DNA of 64,000 nucleotides from an uncultured Opitutia bacterium (GTDB taxonomy: Bacteria > Verrucomicrobiota > Verrucomicrobiia > Opitutales > Opitutaceae), in contig CAIONS010000036.1 of NCBI GenBank assembly GCA_903859715.1, forward strand, positions 1 through 64,000, read 5' to 3'. This document shows, one piece after another, positions 55,167 through 64,000 of this stretch; position 1 is the stretch's first letter, and every line of letters starts with the position of its first letter. A program made the position numbers and the translations under genes. The notes beneath the pieces were generated by a model. It ran no database searches and was not told the DNA's origin. It saw only the letters and a list, made by a program, of their open reading frames with translations.

Positions 55167-56111
55167 TCAGGCCCCCGCTTTCGTGGCGACGGAGAGGAAG
55201 GCCGCCAGGGCCGGATCGGTCCGGTGGGACTTGCGCCAGCCGATGACCAGGCGGCTCTCCGGGGCCGGACCCTCCAGCGGACGAAACACGACCTCGGGCG
55301 GAAGCTGCTGCGCCTCCGAGGGTGTCATCCAAGTGGCACCGAGCCCGGCGCGCACCAAGCCGATACCGTTGGCGCGCGGCCAGACTTCATCGGCAATCCG
55401 CGGAGTCACGCCGGCGCGCGTGAACGCCGCGAGGACGCGGTCATAAAAACCGGAGTTATGCGACCGGGGAAACAGGACAAAGGGCGTGACCGCGAGGTCG
55501 CGGAGCCGGAGTTTCGGGCGCCCGGCGAGCGGATGGTTCGCGGGGAGCAAAACACCGTTGCGTTCGCGCAGGAGCAGGCGGGTCTGGAGGCCGGGAGTGG
55601 GTGCGTCGGGATGAAAGAACCCGCAGGCGAGTTCGCCAGATTGCAAGGCGGCGAGTTGCGCGGCGGTCGGTGATTCGTTGAGCTCGATCTTCACGGCGGG
55701 AAACCGCGCGGTAAACTCACGGAGGATGCCCGGGAGCACGGTCGCCATGGCGAGACCGGTGAAGGCGATGCGCACCTGGCCGGATTGGCCGCTGCCGAGC
55801 GCCTGCATTTCCCGGGGGACGGCCGCGAGGCCGCGCAGGTGCGGTTCAATGCGCTCGAGCAGGAGCCGGCCGGCCGGCGTGAGTTCAGCGCCGCGGCGCG
55901 TGCGGTTGAGGAGATCGACGCCGAGCGCCTTCTCCAGCTGCGCGAGCGCCCGGCTGAGCGCGGGCTGGGCCACGGCGAGGGTCTCGGCTGCCTTGCGGAA
56001 ATGGAGCTGGCGCGCCACCTCGCGGAAATACACGAGGTGCCGGAGTTCAAACGGGTACTGATACTCTCGCGGCATCACCGGAAGCCAATTAAGTATTTCC
56101 GGGCATGGCAA
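55167..56111 (-). CDS. LysR-family transcriptional regulator (possible start Met at 56075)
   Basis: FELRHLVYFREVARQLHFRKAAETLAVAQPALSRALAQLEKALGVDLLNRTRRGAELTPAG. Confidence 0.94.
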   Translation of the reverse strand: MPCPEILNWLPVMPREYQYPFELRHLVYFREVARQLHFRKAAETLAVAQPALSRALAQLEKALGVDLLNRTRRGAELTPAGRLLLERIEPHLRGLAAVPREMQALGSGQSGQVRIAFTGLAMATVLPGILREFTARFPAVKIELNESPTAAQLAALQSGELACGFFHPDAPTPGLQTRLLLRERNGVLLPANHPLAGRPKLRLRDLAVTPFVLFPRSHNSGFYDRVLAAFTRAGVTPRIADEVWPRANGIGLVRAGLGATWMTPSEAQQLPPEVVFRPLEGPAPESRLVIGWRKSHRTDPALAAFLSVATKAGA

Positions 56112-56137
56112 CCTTCTGGTAGCCTGCGGTCGTTCCC

Positions 56138-57553
56138 ATGCCCCAATCCCTTTTTCAAAAAGTCTGGCAGGCTCACAGCGTCGGCCAGCTGGCCAGCGGC
56201 CAGACCCAGCTGCTCATCGGTACGCATCTCATCCACGAGGTCACCAGTCCGCAGGCCTTCGGCATGCTGCGCGACCTCGGCCTGAAGGTCGCGATGCCGC
56301 ACCGCACGTTTGCCACGGTCGACCATATCGTGCCGACCGACCAGCGCAGCGAGCCGTTCAGCGATCCGCTGGCCGATGCGATGATCAAGGAGCTGCGCAA
56401 GAACTGCGCCGCGCACGGCATCACTTATTTTGATCTGGCCTCGGGACGGCAGGGCATCGTTCACATGGTCGGTCCGGAACAGGGCATCACCCAGCCGGGC
56501 ACGACGATCGCCTGTGGCGACTCCCACACGAGCACGCACGGGGCGTTTGGCGCCATCGCGCTCGGCATTGGGACGAGTCAGGTGCGCGATGTGCTGGCCA
56601 CCCAGACGATCGCACTCGGGCCGCTGAAGGTCCGCCGCATCAACGTCGAGGGCCGGCTGCGCCCGGGAGTTTATGCAAAGGATGTCATCCTCCATATCAT
56701 CCGCACACTCGGCGTGAATGGCGGCACCGGTTTCGCCTACGAGTACGGCGGTGAGGTCTTCGACCGTTTCTCGATGGAGGAGCGCATGACCGTCTGCAAT
56801 ATGTCCATCGAGGGTGGCGCCCGGGTGGGTTACGTGAACCCCGACGAGACGACGTTTACCTACCTGAAGGGCCGGCCGTATTCCCCGACGGGGGCGGCGT
56901 GGGATGAGGCGGTGGTCCGCTGGCGCGCCACGGCGAGTGACGCCGGCTGCCATTACGATGATGTCGTGACCCTTCAGGGCGCAGACATTCCGCCGACGGT
57001 CACCTGGGGCATCAACCCGGGGCAGGGGATTGCGATCACGGAGACCATTCCCGATCCGGCCAAGGCCACCGCGGCGGATGAGAAGGCCTCGATCGTTGAG
57101 GCGCTGGCATACATGAAGCTGACCGCGGGTGCCCCGATCAAGGGCACGAAGATCGACGTGGCATTTCTCGGCAGCTGTACCAACGCACGACTGTCTGACT
57201 TCAAGGAAGTCGCGAAATACCTGAAGGGGCATCGGGTCGCCCCGGGCGTGAAGGCCATTGCCGTGCCCGGCTCGCAGATGGTCGGCCGGTTGTGCGCCGA
57301 GTTGGGGATCGACCGCGTGTTTCGCGACGCCGGGTTTGAGTGGCGCGAGGCCGGCTGCTCGATGTGCCTTGCGATGAATCCCGACAAGCTGGTCGGCGAC
57401 CAGCTCTGCGCGAGTTCCTCGAACCGCAACTTCAAGGGCCGGCAGGGCAGCCCGACCGGCCGCACCTTGCTGATGAGCCCGCTCATGGTGGCCGCGGCGG
57501 CGGTCGCGGGCGGCGTGGCGGACGCGCGGGAGATTTTCGGCGTGAACAACTGA
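56138..57553 (+). CDS. leuC: 3-isopropylmalate dehydratase large subunit
   Basis: [53 protein letters not shown]. Confidence 0.97.
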   Translation: MPQSLFQKVWQAHSVGQLASGQTQLLIGTHLIHEVTSPQAFGMLRDLGLKVAMPHRTFATVDHIVPTDQRSEPFSDPLADAMIKELRKNCAAHGITYFDLASGRQGIVHMVGPEQGITQPGTTIACGDSHTSTHGAFGAIALGIGTSQVRDVLATQTIALGPLKVRRINVEGRLRPGVYAKDVILHIIRTLGVNGGTGFAYEYGGEVFDRFSMEERMTVCNMSIEGGARVGYVNPDETTFTYLKGRPYSPTGAAWDEAVVRWRATASDAGCHYDDVVTLQGADIPPTVTWGINPGQGIAITETIPDPAKATAADEKASIVEALAYMKLTAGAPIKGTKIDVAFLGSCTNARLSDFKEVAKYLKGHRVAPGVKAIAVPGSQMVGRLCAELGIDRVFRDAGFEWREAGCSMCLAMNPDKLVGDQLCASSSNRNFKGRQGSPTGRTLLMSPLMVAAAAVAGGVADAREIFGVNN

Positions 57554-57562
57554 GGCACGATC

Positions 57563-58174
57563 ATGGCACTCGCAAAAATCACTTCCATCACCGGCCGCGG
57601 ACTGACCGTCCCGGGCAACGACATCGACACGGACCGCATTATTCCCGCGCGTTTCCTGAAAGCCGTGACCTTTGACGGGCTGGGGGAGGGGCTGTTTTTC
57701 GACGCCCGGAAAGCCATCGCGGACGCCGGCCGGATTCATCCGCTCGACGACTCCCGGTTCCACGGGGCGAAGATCCTGCTCAGCGGGGCCAACTTCGGGT
57801 GCGGCAGCTCGCGCGAGCATGCGCCGCAGGCGATCCAGAAGTTCGGATTCCGGGCGGTGATCGCGGAAAGCTATGCCGAGATCTTTTTCGGGAATTCGAC
57901 GACCATGGGGCTGGCTTGTGTCAGTGCGGACCGGGCGGATATCGCCCGGCTGGCGGCGGCCATTGAGGCCGACCCGTACTTGGAGATCACCGTCGATCTC
58001 GTGGGTCGGGAAGTCCGGTTTGGCGGTCAACGGATCCCGCTGACCATGCGGGATTCGGCCCGGGATGCCTTGGTGCATGGCCGCTGGGATTCGATCGGTG
58101 AGCTGCTGGATGGGCGGGAGGCGGTGGCCGCGACCGCTGCCCGCTTGCCTTATCTAGCTGCCCCGCAAAAATAA
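57563..58174 (+). CDS. leuD: 3-isopropylmalate dehydratase small subunit
   Basis: GNDIDTDRIIPARFLK...GANFGCGSSREHAPQAIQKFGFRAVIAESYAEIFFGN. Confidence 0.97.
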   Translation: MALAKITSITGRGLTVPGNDIDTDRIIPARFLKAVTFDGLGEGLFFDARKAIADAGRIHPLDDSRFHGAKILLSGANFGCGSSREHAPQAIQKFGFRAVIAESYAEIFFGNSTTMGLACVSADRADIARLAAAIEADPYLEITVDLVGREVRFGGQRIPLTMRDSARDALVHGRWDSIGELLDGREAVAATAARLPYLAAPQK

Positions 58175-58220
58175 ACTGAACCTTTTTTGCAGCTTCGGCG
58201 TCATACCCACGACTTTTCCT

Positions 58221-58796
58221 ATGTCTTACCTTGCCATGATTGATGTGCTTAACGGCGCGGGCCTCCTGAAATACCCGCTCGCCATTTGCTCCGCTGCGGC
58301 GGTGTTTATCATCTGCGAGCGGGCGTACGCCCTGCGGCAGGCCGCGATCATGCCGCATGACCTGGTCGACGCGGTCGTCGCCGGCAAACCGCTGATGGGC
58401 GGCAAGCATACCGTGCTCGCGCGCATTGTGGATTTCGCCGCGGAGCATCCCAACGATGACGATGCCGTGAAGGCCTTCGCCCGGCTGGAGATCAACCGCA
58501 TGGAACGCGGCATTCCGTATCTCGATATTATTTATGCCGCGGCGCCGCTGATCGGCCTGACCGGCACGGTCACCGGCCTGCTGGAGGTGTTCTCCCAGAT
58601 TGCCCCCGACACCGGCCTGCCGGATCCGGTCACCTTCACCAAGGGCGTCGCCCTGGCGCTTTCGGCCACGGTCATCGGCCTGACGATCGCCATTCCGTCC
58701 CTCGTGGGCAGCGGCTACCTGCAGCGCAAGATCGAGAACTACGCGGCGCAGCTCGACGTGATCCTCGAACGGATTCTCAAGCGCGGTCGCTCATGA
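58221..58796 (+). CDS. MotA/TolQ/ExbB proton channel family protein
   Basis: YLDIIYAAAPLIGLTGTVTGLLEVFSQIA...GVALALSATVIGLTIAIPSLVG. Confidence 0.93.
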   Translation: MSYLAMIDVLNGAGLLKYPLAICSAAAVFIICERAYALRQAAIMPHDLVDAVVAGKPLMGGKHTVLARIVDFAAEHPNDDDAVKAFARLEINRMERGIPYLDIIYAAAPLIGLTGTVTGLLEVFSQIAPDTGLPDPVTFTKGVALALSATVIGLTIAIPSLVGSGYLQRKIENYAAQLDVILERILKRGRS

Positions 58797-59191
58797 GCGG
58801 GTTTTATCAAAAGCGCCGCAAACGGCCCGAGCTGAACCTCGTGCCGTTGATCGACGTGCTGGTGATGCTGATCTTCTTCGCGTTCGTCACGATGCAGTTC
58901 AAGTCGGCCGCGACGCTCAACATCACGCTGCCCAAGGTCGAGACCGCCGGCAAAAACGAGTTTCGCGGCAGCGTGACGATCACGATCAACAAGGACGGCG
59001 GCATGACCTACAACGGCCGGTCGGTCTCCGATGACCAGATTCTCACGCTGCTCAGCCAGGTGCACAATGTGGACAAGGACATCCCCGTTCTCATTAAGGC
59101 GGACGTGACGACCCAGCTCGGGAAAGTGACCTACGTCTGGGATGCCTGCCGCAAGAACGGCATGATGAAGATCAGCCTGCAGTCGCAGTAG
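58793..59191 (+). CDS. ExbD/TolR biopolymer transport protein
   Basis: RPELNLVPLIDVLVMLIFFAFVTMQF...; overlaps ExbB stop. Confidence 0.93.
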   Translation: MSGFYQKRRKRPELNLVPLIDVLVMLIFFAFVTMQFKSAATLNITLPKVETAGKNEFRGSVTITINKDGGMTYNGRSVSDDQILTLLSQVHNVDKDIPVLIKADVTTQLGKVTYVWDACRKNGMMKISLQSQ

Positions 59192-59208
59192 CGCGCCGCA
59201 GGGCGCGC

Positions 59209-59312
59209 AGGTGACAAGTAGCAAGGGACAAGTGGCAAGTGTCCGCGATCCGGGATGGAGCGCGTTGCTTGAGTCCCTACTTGGCACTTGTTACCTGATC
59301 CTTGATACTTTC
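59209..59312. repeat. Intergenic imperfect inverted repeat (AGGTGACAAGTAGCAAGG... / ...CTACTTGGCACTTGTTACCT)
   Basis: Read directly between exbD and the SDR gene. Confidence 0.65.
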
Positions 59313-59317
59313 TCGCC

Positions 59318-59998
59318 ATGAAGATTGTCATCACCGGTGCTACGCGTGGACTGGGGCGGGCCCTCGCCGAGGAGTTTATTCGCGGCGGCCATACTGTCAT
59401 GGGCTGCGGCCGGGGTGGCGAGGCCGTGTTCGACTTGCGAATGACGCACGCCGCGCCCCACGATTTTTCGGTCGTGGATGTGGCGCTCGACAACAAGGTC
59501 GCGCTCTGGGCCGCCAAGGTGCTCGAAGCAGGCAGTCCGCCGGATCTCCTCATCAACAACGCTGGCCTGATGAACCGCCTCTCGCCGCTGTGGGAGCAGG
59601 ATGACCGCGAATTTACCAAGGTGGTGGACGTCAATCTCCGCGGCGTGGCCAACGTCATCCGCCACTTCGTGCCTGCGATGGTTGCAGTCAAGAAGGGCGT
59701 GATTGTGAACCTCAGCTCCGGCTGGGGGCGCAGCGTCTCTCCGGATGTGGCGCCCTACTGCGCCACCAAGTTTGCCATCGAGGGACTCACGAAGGCCCTC
59801 GCCGTGGAATTGCCGGAAGGGATGGCGGCCGTGCCGCTCAATCCCGGGGTGATCGACACCGACATGCTGCGGCAGGCGTGGGCCGACGGGGCCGCGAGCT
59901 ATCCGAAAGCCGCGGCGTGGGCCAAGGTCGCCGCGCCATTCATCCTGGGCCTCGGCCAGAAGGACAACGGCCAGTCGCTGAGCGTGGGCGAATTCTGA
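59318..59998 (+). CDS. SDR family oxidoreductase
   Basis: MKIVITGATRGLGRALAEEFIRGGH...LINNAGLMNR...YCATKFAIEGLTKALAVEL. Confidence 0.92.
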   Translation: MKIVITGATRGLGRALAEEFIRGGHTVMGCGRGGEAVFDLRMTHAAPHDFSVVDVALDNKVALWAAKVLEAGSPPDLLINNAGLMNRLSPLWEQDDREFTKVVDVNLRGVANVIRHFVPAMVAVKKGVIVNLSSGWGRSVSPDVAPYCATKFAIEGLTKALAVELPEGMAAVPLNPGVIDTDMLRQAWADGAASYPKAAAWAKVAAPFILGLGQKDNGQSLSVGEF

Positions 59999-60002
59999 TA
60001 AA

Positions 60003-60103
60003 CGCGAAGTCGCGGAGGCGCGAAGGCCGGAGCGAAGCCTGCGTTTCGACCATGGACTCCTCCTTTGCGATCGATCTTAGCACCTTCGCGTCTTTGCGCT
60101 TCG
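60003..60103. repeat. Intergenic imperfect inverted repeat (CGCGAAGTCGCGGAGGCGCGAAGG ... CCTTCGCGTCTTTGCGCTTCG)
   Basis: Read directly; same style as 62707-62804 and 35822-35893. Confidence 0.7.
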
Positions 60104-60110
60104 ATCGGGT

Positions 60111-60332
60111 TTACTGCGTCCGCTTCAGGTCCACGTAGAGCGCCTCGACCTTGGTCCGGGCCCACGGGGTTTTGCGGAGGAACTTCAGGCTGGATTGAAT
60201 GCTCGGGTCGAAGTTGAAGCACCGGATGTCAATGCGGCCGCCCAGTTCTTCCCAGCCATAGTGCTCCACGAGCTCGGTGAGGAGTTTCTCCAGCGTAATG
60301 CCGTGGAGCGGGTCGTTGGACGGGGCGGGCAT
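60111..60332 (-). CDS. VF530/DUF2132-like small DNA-binding protein (73 aa)
   Basis: [61 protein letters not shown]; start Met 60332, not the track's 279-aa ORF. Confidence 0.88.
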   Translation of the reverse strand: MPAPSNDPLHGITLEKLLTELVEHYGWEELGGRIDIRCFNFDPSIQSSLKFLRKTPWARTKVEALYVDLKRTQ

Positions 60333-60470
60333 GAACCGGTTTAATGGGATTTTCCCGGACGGTTGGCAACCGGTGCTTTCGGCTCGAAAAACGTAACATT
60401 GCCGCGGTTGCCAGGTCTGCGCGATGGGCCAAGCCTGCAGCCAGCAAAGTCCGCTCATCCCTTCCCGACC

Positions 60471-60893
60471 ATGAAGACCAAACCAGTTCGGAGTTTGTCC
60501 CCGGCCACCGAGGCCAAGCACCGCGAGATCGTCGCAAAGATTTCCGCCGCCCAGAAACGCGTCGAGGCCGCCCGCAAGATCGCCAAGGAGGCCAAGGCTG
60601 AGTTCAAGCGTGTCCGCAAGACGCACCGTCAGGCCAGGAAGTCGGCGAAAGAGGCCCGCAAGGAATACAAGGCCCTTAAAAAGATGCTGGTGGCGGCCCA
60701 TGCAGCCACGGTCCGCGCCAAAACCACCAAGGCGAAGAAACCTGTGCGCGTTCGCCGGACAACTCCCGCGCGTTCGGCTCCGGCTGACTTTCCTCTTCCG
60801 ACCGCGATCATCGCGGCGGTGCCCATGGACGCTCCGCCGGTGGCTCCGCCTTCGGACGGTACGGCTCAGCCCGAAACTCGCGCAGAGAGTTGA
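60471..60893 (+). CDS. Lys/Ala-rich basic protein (histone H1-like composition)
   Basis: [71 protein letters not shown]... Confidence 0.7.
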   Translation: MKTKPVRSLSPATEAKHREIVAKISAAQKRVEAARKIAKEAKAEFKRVRKTHRQARKSAKEARKEYKALKKMLVAAHAATVRAKTTKAKKPVRVRRTTPARSAPADFPLPTAIIAAVPMDAPPVAPPSDGTAQPETRAES

Positions 60894-61039
60894 ACGGACC
60901 GGGCGCAGGCCACCGGAATGGCCGGCCAGTCTGGGCAGCCGGCTAGTCACTTGTAAAAAGAGCGCCGCCGTTTCCGGCCAAGGCAGATTTTCCGATAACC
61001 GGATTGAGTCGGCTCACTTAATGCCTCCATTCTGGCCGG

Positions 61040-62695
61040 ATGGAAAGCACCGCCACCCAGGATGTCACGCAGGACTCGACGGGTGACCTTATTCGTCGGC
61101 TCGCAGAACTTAACGATATCGGCATCGCGCTGTCGCAGGAAAAGAACATCGACCGCCTGCTTGAGACCATTCTGGTCGCGGCCATGAAGATCACGCATGC
61201 GGACGGCGGCACGCTCTACCGCCGTCCGGCCGCCAGCAAGGACACGTTGAATTTCGAGATTGTCCGCACGGATTCGCTCAAGCTTGCCCTGGGCGGCACC
61301 ACGGGGGCGAAAATCACGTTTGAGCCCATCCAGCTGCGCACCCCCGAGGGTCGGGATAACACATCCATGGTCGCGGCTTACGCGGTGCTGAAAGACCGCA
61401 CCGTGGCGGTCGTCGACGCCTATCGTGAGGAGGGCTTCGATTTTTCCGGGACCAAGGCCTTTGACCAGCGCACGGGTTACCGTTCCCAGTCATTCCTAAC
61501 GGTGCCGATGAAGAATCACGAGGGTGACATCATTGGCGTCCTGCAGCTGATCAATGCCAAGGATCGCGTCACTGGGAAGATCGGGGCGTTCAGCGCGACC
61601 GACCAGCGCCTGGCCGAGTCCCTGGCCTCGCAGGCGGCCGTGGCGCTCACCAACCGCCTCCTGATCCAGCAGCTCGAGAGCCTGTTCGAGTCCTTCGTGA
61701 AGCTCATCAACCAGGCGATCGACGACAAATCGGCCTACACGGGCGGCCATTGCTATCGCGTGCCGGTGCTCACGATGTTGCTGGCTGAAGCCGTGGATCA
61801 GTCGCAGGCCGGCCCGCTCGCGGACTGGCATATGACGGACAAGGATCGCTATGAGCTCCGGATCGCGGCCCTGCTGCATGATTGCGGCAAGGTCACCACG
61901 CCGGTCCATGTGGTCGACAAGGCCACGAAGCTGCAGACCATCCATGATCGGATCGAGCTGGTCGATGCGCGGTTTGAGATCGTCAAGCGCGACGCCGAGA
62001 TCAAGGCGCTCCGGTCGGCGGTCGGCGTGACGGACGACGAGGCCGCGAAGATCGACGAGGCTTTCCTGCAGCGGGTGCGCGACATCGAGGCGGACCGCCG
62101 GTTTCTGCGCGCGTGCAATGTCGGGGGCGAGACCATGAAGACGACGGACCGGGAGCGGGTGCAGGCGATTTCCAAGAAGTACCGCTGGAAGACCGCGCAT
62201 GGCGAGGAAGCGGATCTTCTGACGCCGGACGAAATCGAGAACCTGACCATTTACTCCGGCACGCTGACGGGTGCGGAACGCCGCGTCATCAATCATCATA
62301 TCGAGGTCACGATCAAGATGCTGGAGGCACTGCCCTGGCCCCGCCATCTGCAGCGGGTGCCCGAGTTTGCCGGTGGCCACCACGAGCGGATGGACGGCAA
62401 GGGCTACCCGCGCGGACTCACGCGTGACAAGATGTCGGTGCAGGCGAGGATCATGGGCATCGCGGATATCTTCGAGGCCCTGACCGCGCGGGACCGGCCG
62501 TACAAACGCGGCAAGACCCTGACCGAGTCGCTCTATATCCTCGGCCTGATGCGGCTGAACGGTCACGTGGATCCGGACCTGTTCGACATCTTCGTCCGGA
62601 ACCGCGTGTACGAACGGTACGCGAAGGAGTTCATGACCCCCGAGCTGATCGATGAAGTGGATGTGACGCAGATCCCCGGCTACGCGGGCGACTGA
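61040..62695 (+). CDS. GAF plus HD-GYP domain phosphohydrolase
   Basis: GAF N-term (DGGTLYRR...), LLHDCGKVTTP, GGHHERMDGKGYPRGL. Confidence 0.9.
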   Translation: MESTATQDVTQDSTGDLIRRLAELNDIGIALSQEKNIDRLLETILVAAMKITHADGGTLYRRPAASKDTLNFEIVRTDSLKLALGGTTGAKITFEPIQLRTPEGRDNTSMVAAYAVLKDRTVAVVDAYREEGFDFSGTKAFDQRTGYRSQSFLTVPMKNHEGDIIGVLQLINAKDRVTGKIGAFSATDQRLAESLASQAAVALTNRLLIQQLESLFESFVKLINQAIDDKSAYTGGHCYRVPVLTMLLAEAVDQSQAGPLADWHMTDKDRYELRIAALLHDCGKVTTPVHVVDKATKLQTIHDRIELVDARFEIVKRDAEIKALRSAVGVTDDEAAKIDEAFLQRVRDIEADRRFLRACNVGGETMKTTDRERVQAISKKYRWKTAHGEEADLLTPDEIENLTIYSGTLTGAERRVINHHIEVTIKMLEALPWPRHLQRVPEFAGGHHERMDGKGYPRGLTRDKMSVQARIMGIADIFEALTARDRPYKRGKTLTESLYILGLMRLNGHVDPDLFDIFVRNRVYERYAKEFMTPELIDEVDVTQIPGYAGD

Positions 62696-62706
62696 TGTGC
62701 GGATAA

Positions 62707-62804
62707 TCGCGAAGACGCGAAGCGGCGAAGTTCGATCAGAGGAAACGTGTCAGGTTTAAAGTCGCAGGCTTGGCGCAGGTCTTGGCGTCTTCGCCTCTTC
62801 GCGC
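62707..62804. repeat. Intergenic inverted repeat (TCGCGAAGACGCGAAGCGGCGAAG ... TTGGCGTCTTCGCCTCTTCGCGC)
   Basis: Read directly. Confidence 0.75.
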
Positions 62805-62855
62805 TTAATTCCAAATCGGCCTCGTGTTGATTGGAACCGCGGGTAGGATGGCGGC

Positions 62856-63503
62856 ATGCCCCACGACCCCCATGAGCAGTTTGATCATACCGTCCTCGAC
62901 CTCATTGAGCACAGCCCGGTAGGAGCGGTACCGCATACCCCGGCCTATCAGGACGCCCTGCAGCGGCTCCATGCGTCGCACCAGGCCTACACGGACGCGA
63001 ACCACAAGGACGGCCATGTGACCGTGCGGTCGCTGGCCAAACTTCCCTCCTTTTATGCCAGCAATCTCGAGGCGCTGATCGCCGGGCAGATCACCCCTCA
63101 AGAGCTGGAGTCCAATGCCAGCATTTATGACCGCTATGTGCAGTCCCTGCCCGAGTCGCGGCGGGCCAAGGCGGAGAGCTACCGGCTCACCGTGATTGGC
63201 AAGGCGATCCATCACCGGGCCAAACATGATCACGCGGTGTTTCACGATCCGGTTCATACGCTCTTCCTCGTGCCGGGAGCGGGCCCGCATCCGGGTCTGC
63301 CGGGAAACTACCTGCATGGCTCGATGTTTCAGGTGAGCGCGGACGCCACGTCCTGGGCGGTGCACGTGCACGACAACGATGATGGCGCGGCGCTGGCCGA
63401 TGCGCCCTCGCTGGCCGAGGCGCTGGGCCGGTTGCAGGAGGTGCTGGCCTGCGCGCCGTTTCACCTCAGCGAACTGGCGGCCCTGGGCTTCCGGCTGAAC
63501 TGA
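62856..63503 (+). CDS. Hypothetical protein (215 aa)
   Basis: Clean ORF MPHDPHEQFDHTVLDLIEHSPVGAVPHTPAYQDALQRLHASHQ...; no family recognised. Confidence 0.7.
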   Translation: MPHDPHEQFDHTVLDLIEHSPVGAVPHTPAYQDALQRLHASHQAYTDANHKDGHVTVRSLAKLPSFYASNLEALIAGQITPQELESNASIYDRYVQSLPESRRAKAESYRLTVIGKAIHHRAKHDHAVFHDPVHTLFLVPGAGPHPGLPGNYLHGSMFQVSADATSWAVHVHDNDDGAALADAPSLAEALGRLQEVLACAPFHLSELAALGFRLN

Positions 63504-63528
63504 GGGAAAAAGCGGAAGCAGCGTCCGG

Positions 63529-64000
63529 TCAGCAGATCATGCCGCGCTTGGCCGCGGCCCCATGGCCGATCGGATTTTCGCCCACCCAGCGTTCGTCGAC
63601 GGGCTCCGAGGCCGGCTGATAACGGGTGTCGGTGGAGAACCGGAAAAAATCGGTCTGATTGTCGAGGCTGGCATGCACGGTTCGCATCCCGAAGATGAGC
63701 ACGTCGCCCATGCGGTACTCGGTGGTCAGCCAGCGGCCGCCCAAGTGCGCGCGCAGGGACTTGGGATTGTTGGAGAGAACGCCGCCCCATTTCCACGGGA
63801 TCTCGCCCGACTTGATCCGGGCGGCCTCGGCGCGGTTCTCGCAGTAGGTGTCCACATCGCGGCTGAGATAGTGCTTCAGGCGTTCCGACTGGCGGTGGGA
63901 ACCTTCCAGCACCATCAGGCCGCCGATCTCGTGTGTAATGTCGCCATAGGGCGTCCAGACGGAGCACAGGCGGGAGCTGCCGCGTCCCATATAGACGGTG
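63529..64000 (-). CDS. Phytanoyl-CoA dioxygenase-like (PhyH) protein, 5' end beyond window
   Basis: VWTPYGDITHEIGGLMVLEGSHRQSERLKHYLSRDVDTYCENR...YRMGDVLIFGMRTVHASLDNQTDFFRFSTDTRYQPASEPVDERWVG; reading open toward the edge. Confidence 0.75.
   Translation of the reverse strand, partial: TVYMGRGSSRLCSVWTPYGDITHEIGGLMVLEGSHRQSERLKHYLSRDVDTYCENRAEAARIKSGEIPWKWGGVLSNNPKSLRAHLGGRWLTTEYRMGDVLIFGMRTVHASLDNQTDFFRFSTDTRYQPASEPVDERWVGENPIGHGAAAKRGMIC

Noticed and set aside
60111-60950. 279-aa ORF as a single protein
   Set aside because: Only the C-terminal 73 aa (from Met at 60332) is family-like; the upstream part is antisense to the Lys/Ala-rich CDS

Overview
GC-rich bacterial chromosome window. Gene content and intergenic repeats suggest Verrucomicrobiota/Opitutaceae-like, but this is inferred from protein character only. 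About 4.2 to 64 kb is mostly core genome: glmS, glgC, lgt, gcvT-gcvH, an RND efflux pair, typA, hrpB, a two-component cluster, speA, yajC-secDF, recJ, tRNA-Arg(ACG), an fsr-like MFS gene, hpf, gltX, a LytS/LytTR pair, glnS, a DHH/CBS pyrophosphatase, ilvE, mcsA-mcsB-clpC, leuCD, exbBD and a GAF/HD-GYP protein. The left 4.2 kb is an accessory island ending at the 3' end of glmS (the attTn7 position). It holds (i) the N-terminal ~600 codons of a large N6-adenine DNA methylase/type IIG-like protein that the ORF track misses because it runs off the window, (ii) a 155-aa single-Tyr HUH rolling-circle initiator with all three motifs, (iii) small RHH-like and orphan proteins, and (iv) a 5'-truncated recombinase-like ORF at the glmS junction. 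The most unusual non-coding signal is ~18.70-19.57 kb: about 0.85 kb densely packed with nested helices and a perfect intrinsic terminator on the minus strand, next to a regular array of four DnaA-box-like 9-mers (19605-19653). It is a candidate large structured RNA of unknown identity. Several families of intergenic inverted repeats (REP/REPIN-like) are scattered through the window.
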